Positions 40,668-50,925 of a stretch of DNA of 64,000 nucleotides are shown one piece after another. The translations under genes and the position numbers were made by a program. Numbering within the stretch: the first letter of the stretch is position 1; every line of letters begins with the position of its first letter. The notes below the pieces were generated by a model. That model ran no database searches and had not been told where the DNA came from. It saw only the letters and a program-made list of their open reading frames with translations. Source of the stretch: Limnephilus marmoratus (Eukaryota; Arthropoda; Insecta; Trichoptera; Limnephilidae); the NCBI GenBank assembly GCA_917880885.1, contig OU862928.1, positions 37,374,962 through 37,438,961 on the forward strand, written 5' to 3'.

Positions 40668-41365
40668 TGGAGATACGAGGCATATTTATACGCATATATT
40701 TTACAAAATATTATATTTAAAGTCATCATTGGTCATGTATACCTTATCAGAAAAGAGGAGCTCTTGTACCTGATAAGGGAGCCACGATTTTTATTTAGGT
40801 TGTATGTTACATTATGTTTTATATAAAATATTTACTTTAGATATAAGTTTTTTTTTGAAAAATTGTTTAATTTTATTTAAACTCGTACCTTCTACAAAGT
40901 ATAAGAATGGTATTGAAGGTATCTACATGCCACTAGTTATAATAATGGTTTTGTACCTGCTACCTAGGTATAAGTATGTTACGGTACCTGCCCAACAATC
41001 AGGTGAGAGGCGTGTCTGGAATAAAACTCGGTCGTGGAAACATTTTAGGGAAATTTGAAAACCCAAGGACGCCGATGACGGAGAATAAATATTGCGTCGT
41101 TTATTTTTATATCACCGTTAGGGTTTTTTTTAGTTCCGGAACTCGAGAAAATGTTGAAATTGTGAAATTTTCGATATTACGAGAATCTTTTAGGTAAGGT
41201 ACGAGTAATACGACAGAATAATACCCTGAGAAGAAAAAAATACCTTTAAAAATTTTACTTGTTAAATTTCTGCAGTACTTTCTTATTATATATTTTTTTG
41301 AGACTTAGAGTGATTTTCTTAGAGTTTATGGGCGTTGTATACGATGTTTTCTTTATCCAGTTTTC
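40668..41365. other. Spacer with one 9 bp hairpin
   Basis: CCTTATCAG...CTGATAAGG at about 40741-40786. Small frames only. Confidence 0.35.
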
Positions 41366-41770
41366 AATTTGGACGGCGGGTATGGGTGCCGCCGCCCCGG
41401 GAATCATTTAATGGATGACCGACACCTTTTCCATATCACCCCAAGTGGTTCGCTAAGAATGGTGATTTAGCAGGGGTGTGTGGCTTCATTGGGTGAGGTT
41501 TGTATAGGTCTTGGCGGCAGATGAGTTAACCCGCCTATTGCAAGGCGGGCCGGATCGGGAGAGACTGTTTGAGAAAGACGTAACCTCTCCATCCCGACTC
41601 TCTCGGTCCATCGCCAGGTACCGCAGTGGGAGGGATGGATTCATACGTGCGTCACTCCTGGACACCTTGACACCCAGATTCCTACAACACGTTTTTCCTT
41701 CCTTTCCCTAAAAGACCCACCACACAGCATCCCTAAAGATGACAAAGGCCCTAAGGAGAATTATTTTCCT
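41366..41770 (+). mobile_element. SINE-B copy, full length less tail
   Basis: It starts CAATTTGGACGGCGGGTATG, passes CACCCCAAGTGGTTCGCTAA, GGCGGGCCGGATCGGGAGAG and GGAGGGATGGATTCATACGT, and ends in the stem-loop start (CTAAGGAGAATTATTTTCCTC). A second SINE-B follows without gap. Confidence 0.8.
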
Positions 41771-42112
41771 CGATTTGGTAACTTAACAGGGGTGACCGAG
41801 TTCCTTGGCTGAGATTTGCGTAGATCTTTGCGGCGGTTGCGTTTGCCCACTTATTGCGTGGATCCACCGGATCGAGAGAGACTGTTTGAGGAGGACCTAA
41901 TCTAGACCCCTCTTGAAGTATCGCCTTGCACCATAGTGAGAGGGATGGATTTATGCATACGTTCATCACTAATAATCAGATTGACCCCCAGATTCCTCTA
42001 CCCACCCCTTGAACCTTTTTCCTCGCCAAAACTTCGTCTTCTTCCTTTCCTAAAAAGACTCAGAGAGGAATTATTTTTTCGGGGCATCCTGTGAGGAACT
42101 AACATAAAAAAT
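41771..42112 (+). mobile_element. SINE-B copy, 5' truncated
   Basis: GATTTGGTAACTTAACAGGG, GGATCGAGAGAGACTGTTTG, GAGAGGGATGGATTTATGC, GGAACTAACAT plus oligo(A). In tandem with the previous copy. Confidence 0.75.
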
Positions 42113-42424
42113 ATGTATTTTTCCAATGTTTTCTAGAGATTTTATTTTGATTACAAGCTTGTCAATAACATATATTATGTTTTCCAATTACTTCTACGTC
42201 CTTCAGAATTAATATCACAAACATTTACTGAACGTCATTTTCCTCGCAATCAAATTAATTTGTGTATTAAATATTAAACGGCTAGTAACTTGGCACATAA
42301 TTGCTTTTCCTTTGGAAAGTAGATTTATATCAATTTATACCGATTATTACTACCGTTATCACAACCATTGTTAAGGTACCCGTTAATTTGTAGGTCGTTA
42401 AGAACTACAACTTTATAATAACAA
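42113..42424. other. Spacer, nothing recognised
   Basis: AT-rich. Confidence 0.35.
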
Positions 42425-43085
42425 CTAGCGATCCATGACAGTTCATCCTGCGACAATTCATCCGGCGACAGTTCATCCTGCGACAGTTCATCCGGCCGAC
42501 AGTTCATCCTGCCGACAGTTCATCCTGCCGACAGTTCATCCCGCCGACAATTCATCCGGCGACAATTCATCCTGACAATTCAACCTAACCTAACCTAACC
42601 TAACCTTTAAGTATAAGTATGTCGTATTTTGTTATTCACGCATGCTTCTTCGGAGAGTCGAAATTATTGTTAGTAAAAATATTTTTACAGCGGATTTCCA
42701 CTCAAGATGCCTTCAGATATAAGTATATCGATTTTGGTTGTACGGCCGTATATCCTCTTTGCATACTTACTTAATAAAAATCTTCTAAATTATCAGGCAG
42801 GATGAATTGTCGCCGGATGAATTGTCGGCGGGATGAACTGTCGGCAGGATGAACTGTCGGCAGGATGAACTGTCGGCCGGATGAACTGTCGCAGGATGAA
42901 CTGTCGCCGGATGAATTGTCGCAGGACGAATTGTCGGGTCACCACAACTAGCAGACTCGGCCACACGTTGCTGTGGCTAACGAAACCTTTATAACCAACG
43001 CCATATGTTAAATCAAATCCACAACGCCCATTTGTCAGTCCGTTGGCCGCTGCCCGCTGCCGCTTGGCCAGATATATTATGTATT
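42425..43085 (-). mobile_element. Helitron family H-c, 3' end interrupted by a fold-back element
   Basis: The CTAG terminus is at 42425-42428 and the rest resumes after the fold-back element: the stem GCCAC/GTGGC (42959-42977), then GCTAACGAAACC and CCACAACGCCCATTTGTCAG. The 5' end is uncertain (about 43085). Confidence 0.6.
42430..42943. mobile_element. Fold-back/MULE-like element FB1, 9 bp TSD ACAACTAGC
   Basis: The arms (42430-42568 and about 42796-42943) are inverse copies made of 15-16 bp units, (C)GACAGTTCATCC(T/G)G, in the same order of variants. The centre holds (CCTAA)n and a single-copy stretch. Direct ACAACTAGC at 42421-42429 and 42944-42952 is a 9 bp TSD, as in Mutator-like and Foldback elements. 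No transposase. Confidence 0.8.
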
Positions 43086-43843
43086 TCCGGCTAACATAAA
43101 ACTTAAATAAAACGCTATAATTTTTTCTAATACTCAAATTCGCACAACGACACTTGCCGTCCCTTTTTCACTAAAAAAGAAGTATATAGGTACTAAAATT
43201 ATGCGTAAGAAAGAAAAAGAGCAATCTCTCAGTGATGTTTTGTAAGCATATATGCACCAACACACACAATCCTTAGTGATTTTTGTTTAATTCTTTTGTA
43301 CGAGCAATGTCTGATAGCATTAATACGCTAGCGTCTGTACTGTTGAAATTTAAAAACCAGACTTCGAGTACATCTTTGACGCCGCGCCTTATGCAAAACC
43401 ATCTTCGTACGTGAGGTTTGTTAGAAAACTACTTTTGTGTCGCCCGCGGATCAAAAGACCTTGAAAATAATCACTTCTAATTTGAAAATGACAAATCATG
43501 GGTAAAATCAAATAATTTGTAGATATGTCCTTTAGAAATACGTCAGTGAAAAATTATTATAATTCAATTCCTTTTGTCTTAAGAAAAAGTTAATTTTTAT
43601 TTCTTTCAAAAGTGTTTAATTTCAATGGCATTTACAACTTCAGTGGCATAATTCGCCTGTTGAATATTGAATGTTGTAATTATTCAAGACGTGTATTTCA
43701 ATTTTCCAGTAAGGTTTTTTGCTCATCAAAGTTTTGCCCAACTTCTAAATTACTTATGGATTAAATTAAACAGGTTGGCGCATCAGTTATTAAAATTTAA
43801 AAAAAAACACACTCAGAGATATATATATATATATATAAAAATA
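43086..43843. other. Spacer ending in (TA)n
   Basis: (TA)n at 43820-43837; no gene recognised. Confidence 0.35.
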
Positions 43844-44105
43844 CTAGCTTTGGCCCCGGCTTCGCTCGCATAGTATTATGGGGTCTACCACTCCGCCTCC
43901 TCCACCTTCCCTATCCCCACTCCACTCCCCCCCCTCTCCCCTCCCTCCCTCCCTCCCCAACCCCCCCCCCTTACCCGTCCTCTCCCTCCACCCCTGCCTC
44001 CCCCCACCACACCTGTTACATTCATTTTTCACACAGCTCGCGTGCCACCTATTAAAACGTAACAATCAAACACGCGCAGTTTCGCATTTATAATATAAGT
44101 ATAGA
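43844..44105 (-). mobile_element. Non-autonomous Helitron (family H-d), complete
   Basis: Minus strand 5' TCTATACTTATATTATAAAT and 3' GCGAGCGAAGCCGGGGCC, AAAGCTAG followed by T. The centre is a G/A-rich tract. The 3' part recurs at 17399-17505. Confidence 0.7.
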
Positions 44106-44359
44106 CATTTATAATATTAGTGTATCAGTATTTTACACATATTTGAATTTTAACTATCAAAGGGATCTCCATAGTAACCTAAACAAATAACAAAATGACA
44201 GCGCACTAAAAATAATTACTTAGCAACGCTTTGCTTTTCGTCCGGACAATAAACGTATAATAAATAGATACGATTTTAGATTTTCACGGCCAAAAATTAT
44301 TTTGTTTTTCGTTTTTGGGGTATTACGCCGTGTTGCGCTACCTCCTTCTTTAGCCAACG

Positions 44360-45368
44360 TTTGGCGGTATGTCGACGATGTCTTCGCCATCTGGCCTCAT
44401 GGAACAGAGAAACTGAACGAATTTCTGGACCATCTCAATTCACTCCACGTTAAAATTAAGGTCACAATGGAGCTTGAATGGACCATGGATGGTCCGATGC
44501 TCTGTGGGGAACCCGCTTGCACAGCGCGGGTGTAAACTGTGCGCCCTAAAGTTAAAGCTTATACTTACGGATTTTCAATACTTCGTTTGTATGGAAACAC
44601 TATGATATGAAGCTGGAAAATGACTCTAAGATCCTACCTTTTCTAGATGTGGAGGTGATGCGAAAAGAAGATGGTAGTCTAGGACACACAGTGTATAGAA
44701 AACCAACTCATACAAATCGGTATCTACATGCTGATTCCCATCACCACCCAGCGCAGAAGAGAGGACTTATCCATACATTGGTGACCCGAGCGACCAGAAT
44801 ATGTGAAGAAGCAAAAATCGGAGCAGAACTCACAAAACTGACCGATGCACTGGAGCGTAACGGTTACCCAGCAAGGCAGACAAGGCAAATCATAAGAGCC
44901 AAATCTGCACCAAACGAAGACAGAATTGAACAAGAGTCAAAGGGCTGCGCTTTCCTGCCTTACGTTCATAATGTGACAGACAGAATTGCCAGGCTATTGA
45001 AAAAAGAAAGCATCAAGACTGTCTTCGGAACCACGACAAAAATACGAGTCTTTTTGAGGCCTGCAAAGACCAAGTTTCCTCTGGAAACAGATGGAGTATG
45101 TAAACTCAGCTGTTCCGGATGTGATAAGGTCTATGTTGGCCAGACAGAGCGGACGATCTCCAAAAGGATATCGGAACACTTTCGAGCATGTAAACTTGGT
45201 CACCCTGACAAATCGGCAATCGCCGAGCATTTAATTGAAACCGGCCATTACTTTGGATTTGTTCCTGAAGTCCTGGGAAGACCGAAAACTCATAGAGCAC
45301 GCCTGATTACGGAGGCAATTATAATAGAGACGACGGAGCTAAACTCAATAGTTCTTGGAATCCGGTAA
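44360..45368 (+). pseudogene. PLE1 ORF: RT C-terminal part and GIY-YIG endonuclease
   Basis: It starts mid-RT with VWRYVDDVFAIWPHG (catalytic YVDD), FLDHLNSLHVKIKVTMELE, then a ~130 bp insertion (about 44477-44608) that breaks the frame, and resumes ENDSKILPFLDVEVMRKEDG, YRKPTHTNRYLHADSHHHP, YVHNVTDRIARLLKKESI. The nuclease domain CSGCDKVYVGQTERTISKRI...EHFRACKLGHPDKSAIAEHL follows. Penelope-like enzymes join a telomerase-like RT to this GIY-YIG domain for target cutting. The 762 bp frame after the insertion is intact; the N-terminal RT half is missing, so the copy cannot be active. Confidence 0.9.
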
Positions 45369-45499
45369 TTGACGGTTACATCAAGGCTAAACTCAAAAAC
45401 AACATGTTGAAGTATATTGTAGCGAAAGCTCGTAGAGGAGTGGAGCTGGCGACACGGTATCGCTCCTAAGTAGATAAGTACTAACATCACCCCTAACTA

Positions 45500-45550
45500 C
45501 ACATCTGCCCTGATGATGGACACTGCAACGCTGTCCGAAACGTTGGCTAA
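45500..45550 (+). ncRNA. Hammerhead ribozyme-like core in PLE1
   Basis: CTGATGA (45510-45516), stem II GGACA/TGTCC (45518-45522, 45532-45536), GAAA (45537-45540) and a minimal stem III ACGT with GTT. Stem I is GCC/GGC only. Hammerheads with very short stem III have been reported in Penelope-like elements. Cleavage is not shown. Confidence 0.6.
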
Positions 45551-45621
45551 AGAAGGAGGTAGCGCAACACGGCATAATACCCCAAAAACTAAATACAAAA
45601 AAAAAAGTATAATAAATAATT

Positions 45622-45885
45622 TCATAACGCCAGAGCTTGTTCATAACCCCTCCCCCCATCCGCTTTCCATTTTTTCAGCCCCGGTACATTCAGTTTTCAA
45701 ACAGCTCGCGTGCCACCTATTGCAATTTTTTTATATGAATTTAATAATGCCAGAGCTCACCAGTATATATAGAACCTTCGCGGGCATGCCCACATCAAAT
45801 CGCCAAAGTTTTTATGAAATAGGTAAGGTCGTTCGGAAGTTATGCACGTACATACATTGAGGCGATTCATTTTTATTTACATAAA
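45622..45885 (-). mobile_element. Helitron family H-a fragment, 3' part missing
   Basis: Contains GCTCGCGTGCCACCTATTGC, TAATGCCAGAGCTCACCAG and GGAAGTTATGCACGTACATA near its 5' end on the minus strand. The CTAG end is lost next to PLE1. Confidence 0.6.
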
Positions 45886-45918
45886 ATATAAAATATTATA
45901 ATAATGATAATATATATA

Positions 45919-46335
45919 CTAGCTGGTTCCCGGCATGCGTTGCTACGCCATTTAATAAAAAAATTGTTTCTCCCTGCGTGTCCTTCCGTCCCGTTCCCCT
46001 TCCGCCTCCCCTTCCTTTCCCGCGTCCCCTTCCCCTCTCACCACTCCGCCTCCTCTACCTTCCCCACTCCACTCCCCCCCCTTCCCTCGTCCCGTGAACC
46101 CCCCTCCCGAATTCCCCTCCCCCTCCCGGGCTCCTCTCCCCTCCACTCTCCCGCATTCCATACATTTAGTCCCGGTACATTCATTTTCAAACTGCTCGTT
46201 TGCCACCTATTGTAATTTTTTTATACAATTTCATAATGCCAGAGCTCACCAATAGTTTTATATAAACCTTGCCCTCACAATAACGAACACAAAAAAAAAG
46301 AATTATACAATTTGGCGCTGTCGTTTGGATAAAGA
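45919..46335 (-). mobile_element. Helitron family H-a copy, 5' end truncated
   Basis: 3' CTAG at 45919-45922 with hairpin GGCATGCGTTGCTACGCC, the long pyrimidine tract (CCCCTTCCGCCTCCCC) and the CAGAGCTCACCAATAG segment. The 5' end breaks at the adjoining GATA repeat. Confidence 0.7.
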
Positions 46336-46390
46336 TATATGTAGATAGATAGATAGATAAATAGGTAGATAGATAGATATATAAATAGAT
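46336..46390. repeat. (GATA)n-like microsatellite
   Basis: TAGATAGATAGATAGATAAA and related tetranucleotides. Confidence 0.85.
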
Positions 46391-46867
46391 TCCATATCAT
46401 TGGCTTATAATCATTGTAAGTTATAAGGCTTCATTTTCTGCCTTGTTAGAAAAAATATTTACAAGAAAAGTAATAAGGATTTTCCTTACTAAGAATTATT
46501 TTTAATCAGAATTCTTTTGCTTTAATTAAAACTTTCGCAGGCTTTGCGCGAAAGTGGGAGGAGATTTAGGAGGAAAGGTCGGAGGGACAAGATTGCCTTG
46601 AGGAAATTCGCTGCGTCTTAATGGGTACTTTGTATTTTTTTCTCTCAAAAGCTTTTACAAGTGCCTAGTACGGAAAACTTTTTTCATGAATATGGATTTT
46701 TGTGACACATTTGTTTTGAATTAATTAAATAAACTTTCATTTAGAAGGTATAAGATAATTTTAAATGAATAGATCAACTAGGTATATATAGCACACCATT
46801 ATATATACCTAACCGAGTGGTGTAAAGTGTTGTTTGGCATCCACAAGTTGCGGGTTAAATCCCTTTT
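46391..46867. other. Spacer, nothing recognised
   Basis: A short stem CTTTCGC/GCGAAAG near 46531-46555; no gene. Confidence 0.35.
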
Positions 46868-47105
46868 TTTTCATTAGCTCCACACAAAAGGCCCTGAGGA
46901 AAATAATTCCCCTCAGGGCCTATGTCTTTTTAGGGAAAGGAAGGATAGAAAGTCGTGGGAAGGCAAAAGGAACGAGGGGTGGGAAGGAATCTGGGGGTCA
47001 GTGTGTCAAGGAGTGACAGACGTATGAATCAATCTCCCCCCTACAGGTCTTCCTCAACCAGTCTTTCCCGATCCGGCCTACCACACAATTGGTGGGCAGA
47101 GTCTC
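46868..47105 (-). mobile_element. SINE-B copy, truncated
   Basis: TTAGCTCCACACAAAAGGCC, the GGCCCTGAGG...CCTCAGGGCC stem, GGAATCTGGGGGTCAGTGTG and CAACCAGTCTTTCCCGATCC. It joins LINE-B directly, as at 31.42 kb. Confidence 0.8.
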
Positions 47106-47758
47106 CTTCAACGGAAGCAATCTTCCGAACAGGCCCTCCATTGACATGCTTGGTGAACTCTAAGTGACCAGCTCAGATATGGGCGCTCCATCGAAGCCAG
47201 AGTAAAGTTAGCCTCTCAAAAACAGGGCGTACTGTACAGGGCCCGTAGACAGTAGCGTAGCGAGGGGGGGGCGGTGGGGGCGGATCGCCCCGGGTGCCAC
47301 CCGATAGGGGGGTGACACTCGACCGTGGAAAAAAATTACGAAGGAAATTGTCACCAAAGTATTGTATACATGAACACGATCTGTTATTATGTTTCCCGTA
47401 GGGTGCCCCGAATTTTGAGTTTAGATCTTTTTTATAGGCGAACATATCGTAGATTTGTGGATAAATCTCTATTTCTCTACCCCCCCCCCCCCCCCATCCC
47501 AGGATGGACCAATATAATGAAGTCGAAATTTGCGTTTTGAATTTTTTTTTAGTCAACTTTAATAGGGGGGGGGTGACACCACGCCCCGGGGGGTGACATC
47601 CGCCCCGGGTGCCACCCGTGCTAGCTACGCCACTGCCCGTAGATACTTTAATAGTACATAACTGCTAACACTGTACAAATCACAAGTGCGCCCCACGGTT
47701 GAATTTGGCAGCGACCTCTGGTCTGAAGCTCCAAAATATCTCAAAAATACCCTCAGTA
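47106..47758 (+). pseudogene. LINE-B internal fragment split by a hAT MITE
   Basis: Blocks 47106-47249 and 47644-47758 match the RT C-terminal region of LINE-B (MLGEL-SDQLRYG, LYRARRYFNST, TLYKSQVRPTVEFGSDLWS). It ends abruptly near 47758 without 3' UTR. Several frame breaks. Confidence 0.8.
47250..47635. mobile_element. hAT-type MITE, 386 bp, TSD CCCGTAGA
   Basis: Ends CAGTAGCGTAGCGAGG and (inverse) CAGTGGCGTAGCTAGC with CCCGTAGA at 47242-47249 and 47636-47643. GC-rich subterminal GCCCCGGGTGCCACCCG blocks occur at both sides. No coding. Confidence 0.88.
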
Positions 47759-47889
47759 ATGTATGTTTTAAAAAAACACTTCTGGCAAAATGCATATTTC
47801 ATAGCGTATTTGTATTTTCAAAAAAATTGCACAAAAAACTGTAATTTAATAGAAGCAAAATAAAACAAAACAAGTTTTAAGTGGGCGTT

Positions 47890-48660
47890 TATTCCGATAT
47901 AAAAACGTAGGTACTTAAAAATTTAAGTCTATTAATTCAACACCCGACATGTAATTATTGTCTTCGTCCTCGTGTGATTCTTCTTCTTCCGTATCTTTAT
48001 CTTCATCCAAACGCAGTTCATCGATATCATCATATATATTACTGCCTCATGCATAATATTCTGCATCAATTTTCATCACGTGTTTGCAACAATTTTTCCA
48101 ATCATCAGCACTTATGCTATTACATAATGCCCATTTTCCGTTTTCCCGGTGTTTCAAATTATCCATCTGCCTTTTCCCCTTCCTTGACAATTCGTCTTAC
48201 CGTTGATTCCGATTTACCTGTGTGTGAAAAATCATTAAAATTATTATTATAGAAAGGAGTTTTAAAAACACACACTAGATAATATTCACTTGGAAAGAAA
48301 GAAAGAGAAAACGAGAAAAAAGTAACTTTTCTACAAGTTTAATATTATTTTTTTATTGAGTTATTCCCTTTTTCCTGTGGCCGCATATTAACTGTCAAAA
48401 TGCAGTGTCAAAATCAGATTTTTTACCATAACCTCAAATCAGATTGTAATGGTTATTATCGCTCGAAAATTGGCATAAATCTTGTAATACTAATGAAATT
48501 GATTAAACAAACTATACTACGTACCAGTCATTTCTGCAGTTCGTTTGCAAACATCTTCTAAATTAAAAAGAAGCTTCTTCGCGTGACACTCGGCTAGGCA
48601 GCGTTGAAAAACGCAGAATATAACCCCTCTTGTATCACTATGTAATAATTTATTCATTTT
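47890..48660 (-). pseudogene. Tc1/mariner-superfamily (DDE_3-like) transposase gene, internally deleted, one intron
   Basis: Exon 1 (about 48657-48525) encodes MNKLLHSDTRGVIFCVFQRC...LFNLEDVCKRTAEMTG and ends at a GT donor. After an intron of about 300 bp an acceptor (CACACAG) near 48222 leads to KSESTVRRIVKEGEKADG, the helix-turn-helix wording of insect transposases with T-G-x-S-x-S-T-V. A stop follows, then FETPGKRK, and a jump to a C-terminal part, WALCNSISADDWKNCCKHVM...DAEYY, with an acidic tail (EDKDTEEEESHEDED). The whole DDE catalytic domain between them is missing, and a second stop lies before the acidic tail. It is a dead copy. Family naming is from memory of motif wording, so moderate certainty. 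Confidence 0.6.
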
Positions 48661-49140
48661 AATTAAATTCAGGCAAACAATGAATAAAAATATTATCAAA
48701 TCAGCGATATTCTACTCAGATTTAAGACAATAAATCAACCGTAACACACGATAATATGACAGCCATAGGAAACGTCATATAATTCGGTGTTGCCATAGTA
48801 ATGAACACGTTTAGTTCCAATTGAATTAATTTCTACACTTTCTTGCCAAACTATACTTCCCAGATACACAAACTCAACCACCTGTTCCAAGTATCTTCAA
48901 TATCTGAAATATAAAATATCAGTATTCATCATAGCTTCTAAGGTATTGTTATTTTAGTTAAGTGAAAACGCTTACGGCGTAACCGAGCATACAAAAGCTA
49001 TCATAGAGACATACAACGTATAAATTTGACATTCTGAACGCTTATTGCCATAGAAAGAGGTATACATTTACCAAAATAGGTTCTACGCAGGTTTATTTCA
49101 GGGAAAGTGTGTTTATTAAACTATACAAGTATTGTTTTAT
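48661..49140. other. Spacer, nothing recognised
   Basis: Could include the transposon's terminal region, but I found no inverted repeat. Confidence 0.3.
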
Positions 49141-49161
49141 AATAGGTAGAACATTTAATCA

Positions 49162-49533
49162 TTGAAAAAGATGAAACCTCAAAGAAAATATGAAAGAGAT
49201 ATTGACAAAATATTTAAAAATGATTGTCCCTCATTTTATATTGGAAAAACAACTCGTAATTTTGAAATCAGAATCAAAGAACATTTAAGGTGTCTTAATA
49301 ATAATAATTTTTCTGAGTTTGCTAACCATATCATTGAAAATAACCATAGTTTTGAAAAAAATATAGGGATAAATATTCTTCATATTAATCATAAAGGAAA
49401 ACGTTTAGATAACTTAGAAGCCTTGGAAATTAAAAAATCCCTTAAAAATAATGAATCTATTATCAACAAACAAAAAATATTGTCATATAGCCCAATCATG
49501 GATTTGTTCCCCTACCCACCCACTCTACACTAA
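49162..49533 (+). pseudogene. Penelope-like element PLE2: GIY-YIG endonuclease, C-terminal fragment
   Basis: A 123-codon frame with CPSFYIGKTTRNFEIRIKEH (the YIG box and the following R...EH), FANHIIENNHSF and EALEIKKSLKNNESIINKQ, the GIY-YIG fold of Penelope-like elements. The first Cys-x-x-Cys is reduced to one Cys, and the RT is absent. The copy differs clearly from PLE1. A 3' UTR with a hammerhead-like core follows. Confidence 0.85.
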
Positions 49534-49635
49534 TACCTACCTACACTAATACCTACCCACCCAATCTACATTAATAACTAGCAACGGCTCCACCCCTACC
49601 ATAGTAAAACATTGTTCGAAACTGTCAAATTAGTA

Positions 49636-49690
49636 TAAGCTTTCCCTGAAGAAGGAACGTTTGTTCCGAAACCGGTCGGATTTGCGCATC
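49636..49690 (+). ncRNA. Hammerhead ribozyme-like core in PLE2
   Basis: CTGAAGA (49646-49652), stem II GGAAC/GTTCC (49654-49658, 49663-49667) with loop GTTT, GAAA (49668-49671) and the palindromic stem III ACCGGT followed by C. The core uses A at the variable position. Stem I is weak (CC/GG). Confidence 0.55.
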
Positions 49691-49875
49691 ATATAAGTGG
49701 TTTATACAAAGTTTAATTATTTCATTTGTCTATTTAAAAATGATTTAGAAAGGTGATTTGCAGCTTACAGATCTTGAAATCTGAGCTCCATGTGGTGGAA
49801 ATTTACAAATAAAATCTCTTGGTTATGCGGTTTTTATATTAATTTTTTTATTATTATTCAACATTACTTACATTG

Positions 49876-50296
49876 TCTCCATAAATAAAAATGAATCCCC
49901 GAAATGTATGTACGCGCATAACTTCCGAAAGACTGCACCAAATTGGATAATTCTTTTATTTTTGTGTTCGTTATTGTCAGGACAAGGTTTGTATAAAACT
50001 ACTGGTGAGCTCTGGCATCAAGAAATTTGTATAAAAAAATTGCAATATGTTGCACGCGAGCTGTTTGAAAACTGAATGTACAGATTGCGGGAGTGGGGAG
50101 GGGGGAGGGGTAACTCGGGAGGGGGGTTCACGGGAAAGGGGGAGTGGAGTGGGGAGAGGGAAGGTTAAGGAGGCGGAGTGGAAACGCGAGAGGGGAAGGG
50201 GAGGCGGAAGAACGGACGGACAAATGGGAAAGGACACGCAGGGAGAAACAATTTCTTTATTAAATGGCATAGCAACGCATGCCGGGAACCAGCTAG
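49876..50296 (+). mobile_element. Helitron family H-a, complete
   Basis: 5' TCTCCATAAATAAAAATGAA and 3' GGCATAGCAACGCATGCC, GGGAACCAGCTAG then T. Purine-rich centre. About 421 bp, colinear with 26219-26678. Confidence 0.75.
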
Positions 50297-50353
50297 TTTT
50301 CTTATATTTTTTGACTGCATTATTTTTTAAAAATAGATAAAAGTGTTTGTTTT

Positions 50354-50412
50354 AGGTACGCTGGAACTCCAGACCAGAGGTGACTGCCAAATACAACAGT
50401 GGGGCGCATTTA
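50354..50412 (-). pseudogene. LINE-B scrap
   Basis: About 50 bp (CTGGAACTCCAGACCAGAGG...GGGGCGCA) matching the VRPTVEFGSHLWSGAP coding segment. Confidence 0.65.
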
Positions 50413-50925
50413 TCCAGCATTAACAAGTAAAATAAAACATTACTTCACAATAATATTGACGGTATGTATTTAGTTTGTGTTAATTTACTGCCATTGTGTT
50501 GAAGCTATAAAACTGTTAACAAATTAAACAAGGCTATTTTAAATATACTTAATCATGGGCAAGTAAAGCTCGATGCCTCACAGTAGTTAAAAAATAATCT
50601 TTGTTTTTAAGGGGAATGTCTGCGTAGCTTTTTCATACAAAACTTAGATTTTGATTTGAGGCCTAAATACTTCACCGAATTGAATGATTATTTTTTTATA
50701 ATCGAAAGGTACAGCAAATATCTAGTACGGATATGTGTTACTTTATTTATTGGTGTTTAAAATTATAAGATATGGGCCCTTAAATAATTCAATTTTTCAT
50801 GATTTTAGATACAATTTTGATATTTTTTGTAAATTAGTAACAATTATTAAAAAAAATAATCTCGCACAACCTACTGTGTAAATGTAATGAAACATAAAAT
50901 TAAATAAAAAAAAACATCGGTATCC
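50413..50925. other. Spacer, nothing recognised
   Basis: AT-rich. Confidence 0.35.

Larger units (their letters stand above)
44267..45606 (+). mobile_element. Penelope-like element PLE1, 5'-truncated, 12 bp TSD
   Basis: Direct GTATAATAAATA at 44255-44266 and 45607-45618 bounds it. Order: an inverted copy of its own 3' end (about 44267-44362), the RT palm onwards, GIY-YIG nuclease, 3' end with a hammerhead-like core and oligo(A). An inverted 5' stub is common in Penelope insertions. Confidence 0.88.

Noticed and set aside
42578..42605. Chromosome end or telomere
   Set aside because: The (CCTAA) run is about 25 bp, internal to a fold-back element, and DNA continues normally on both sides; the same holds at 53378-53398.
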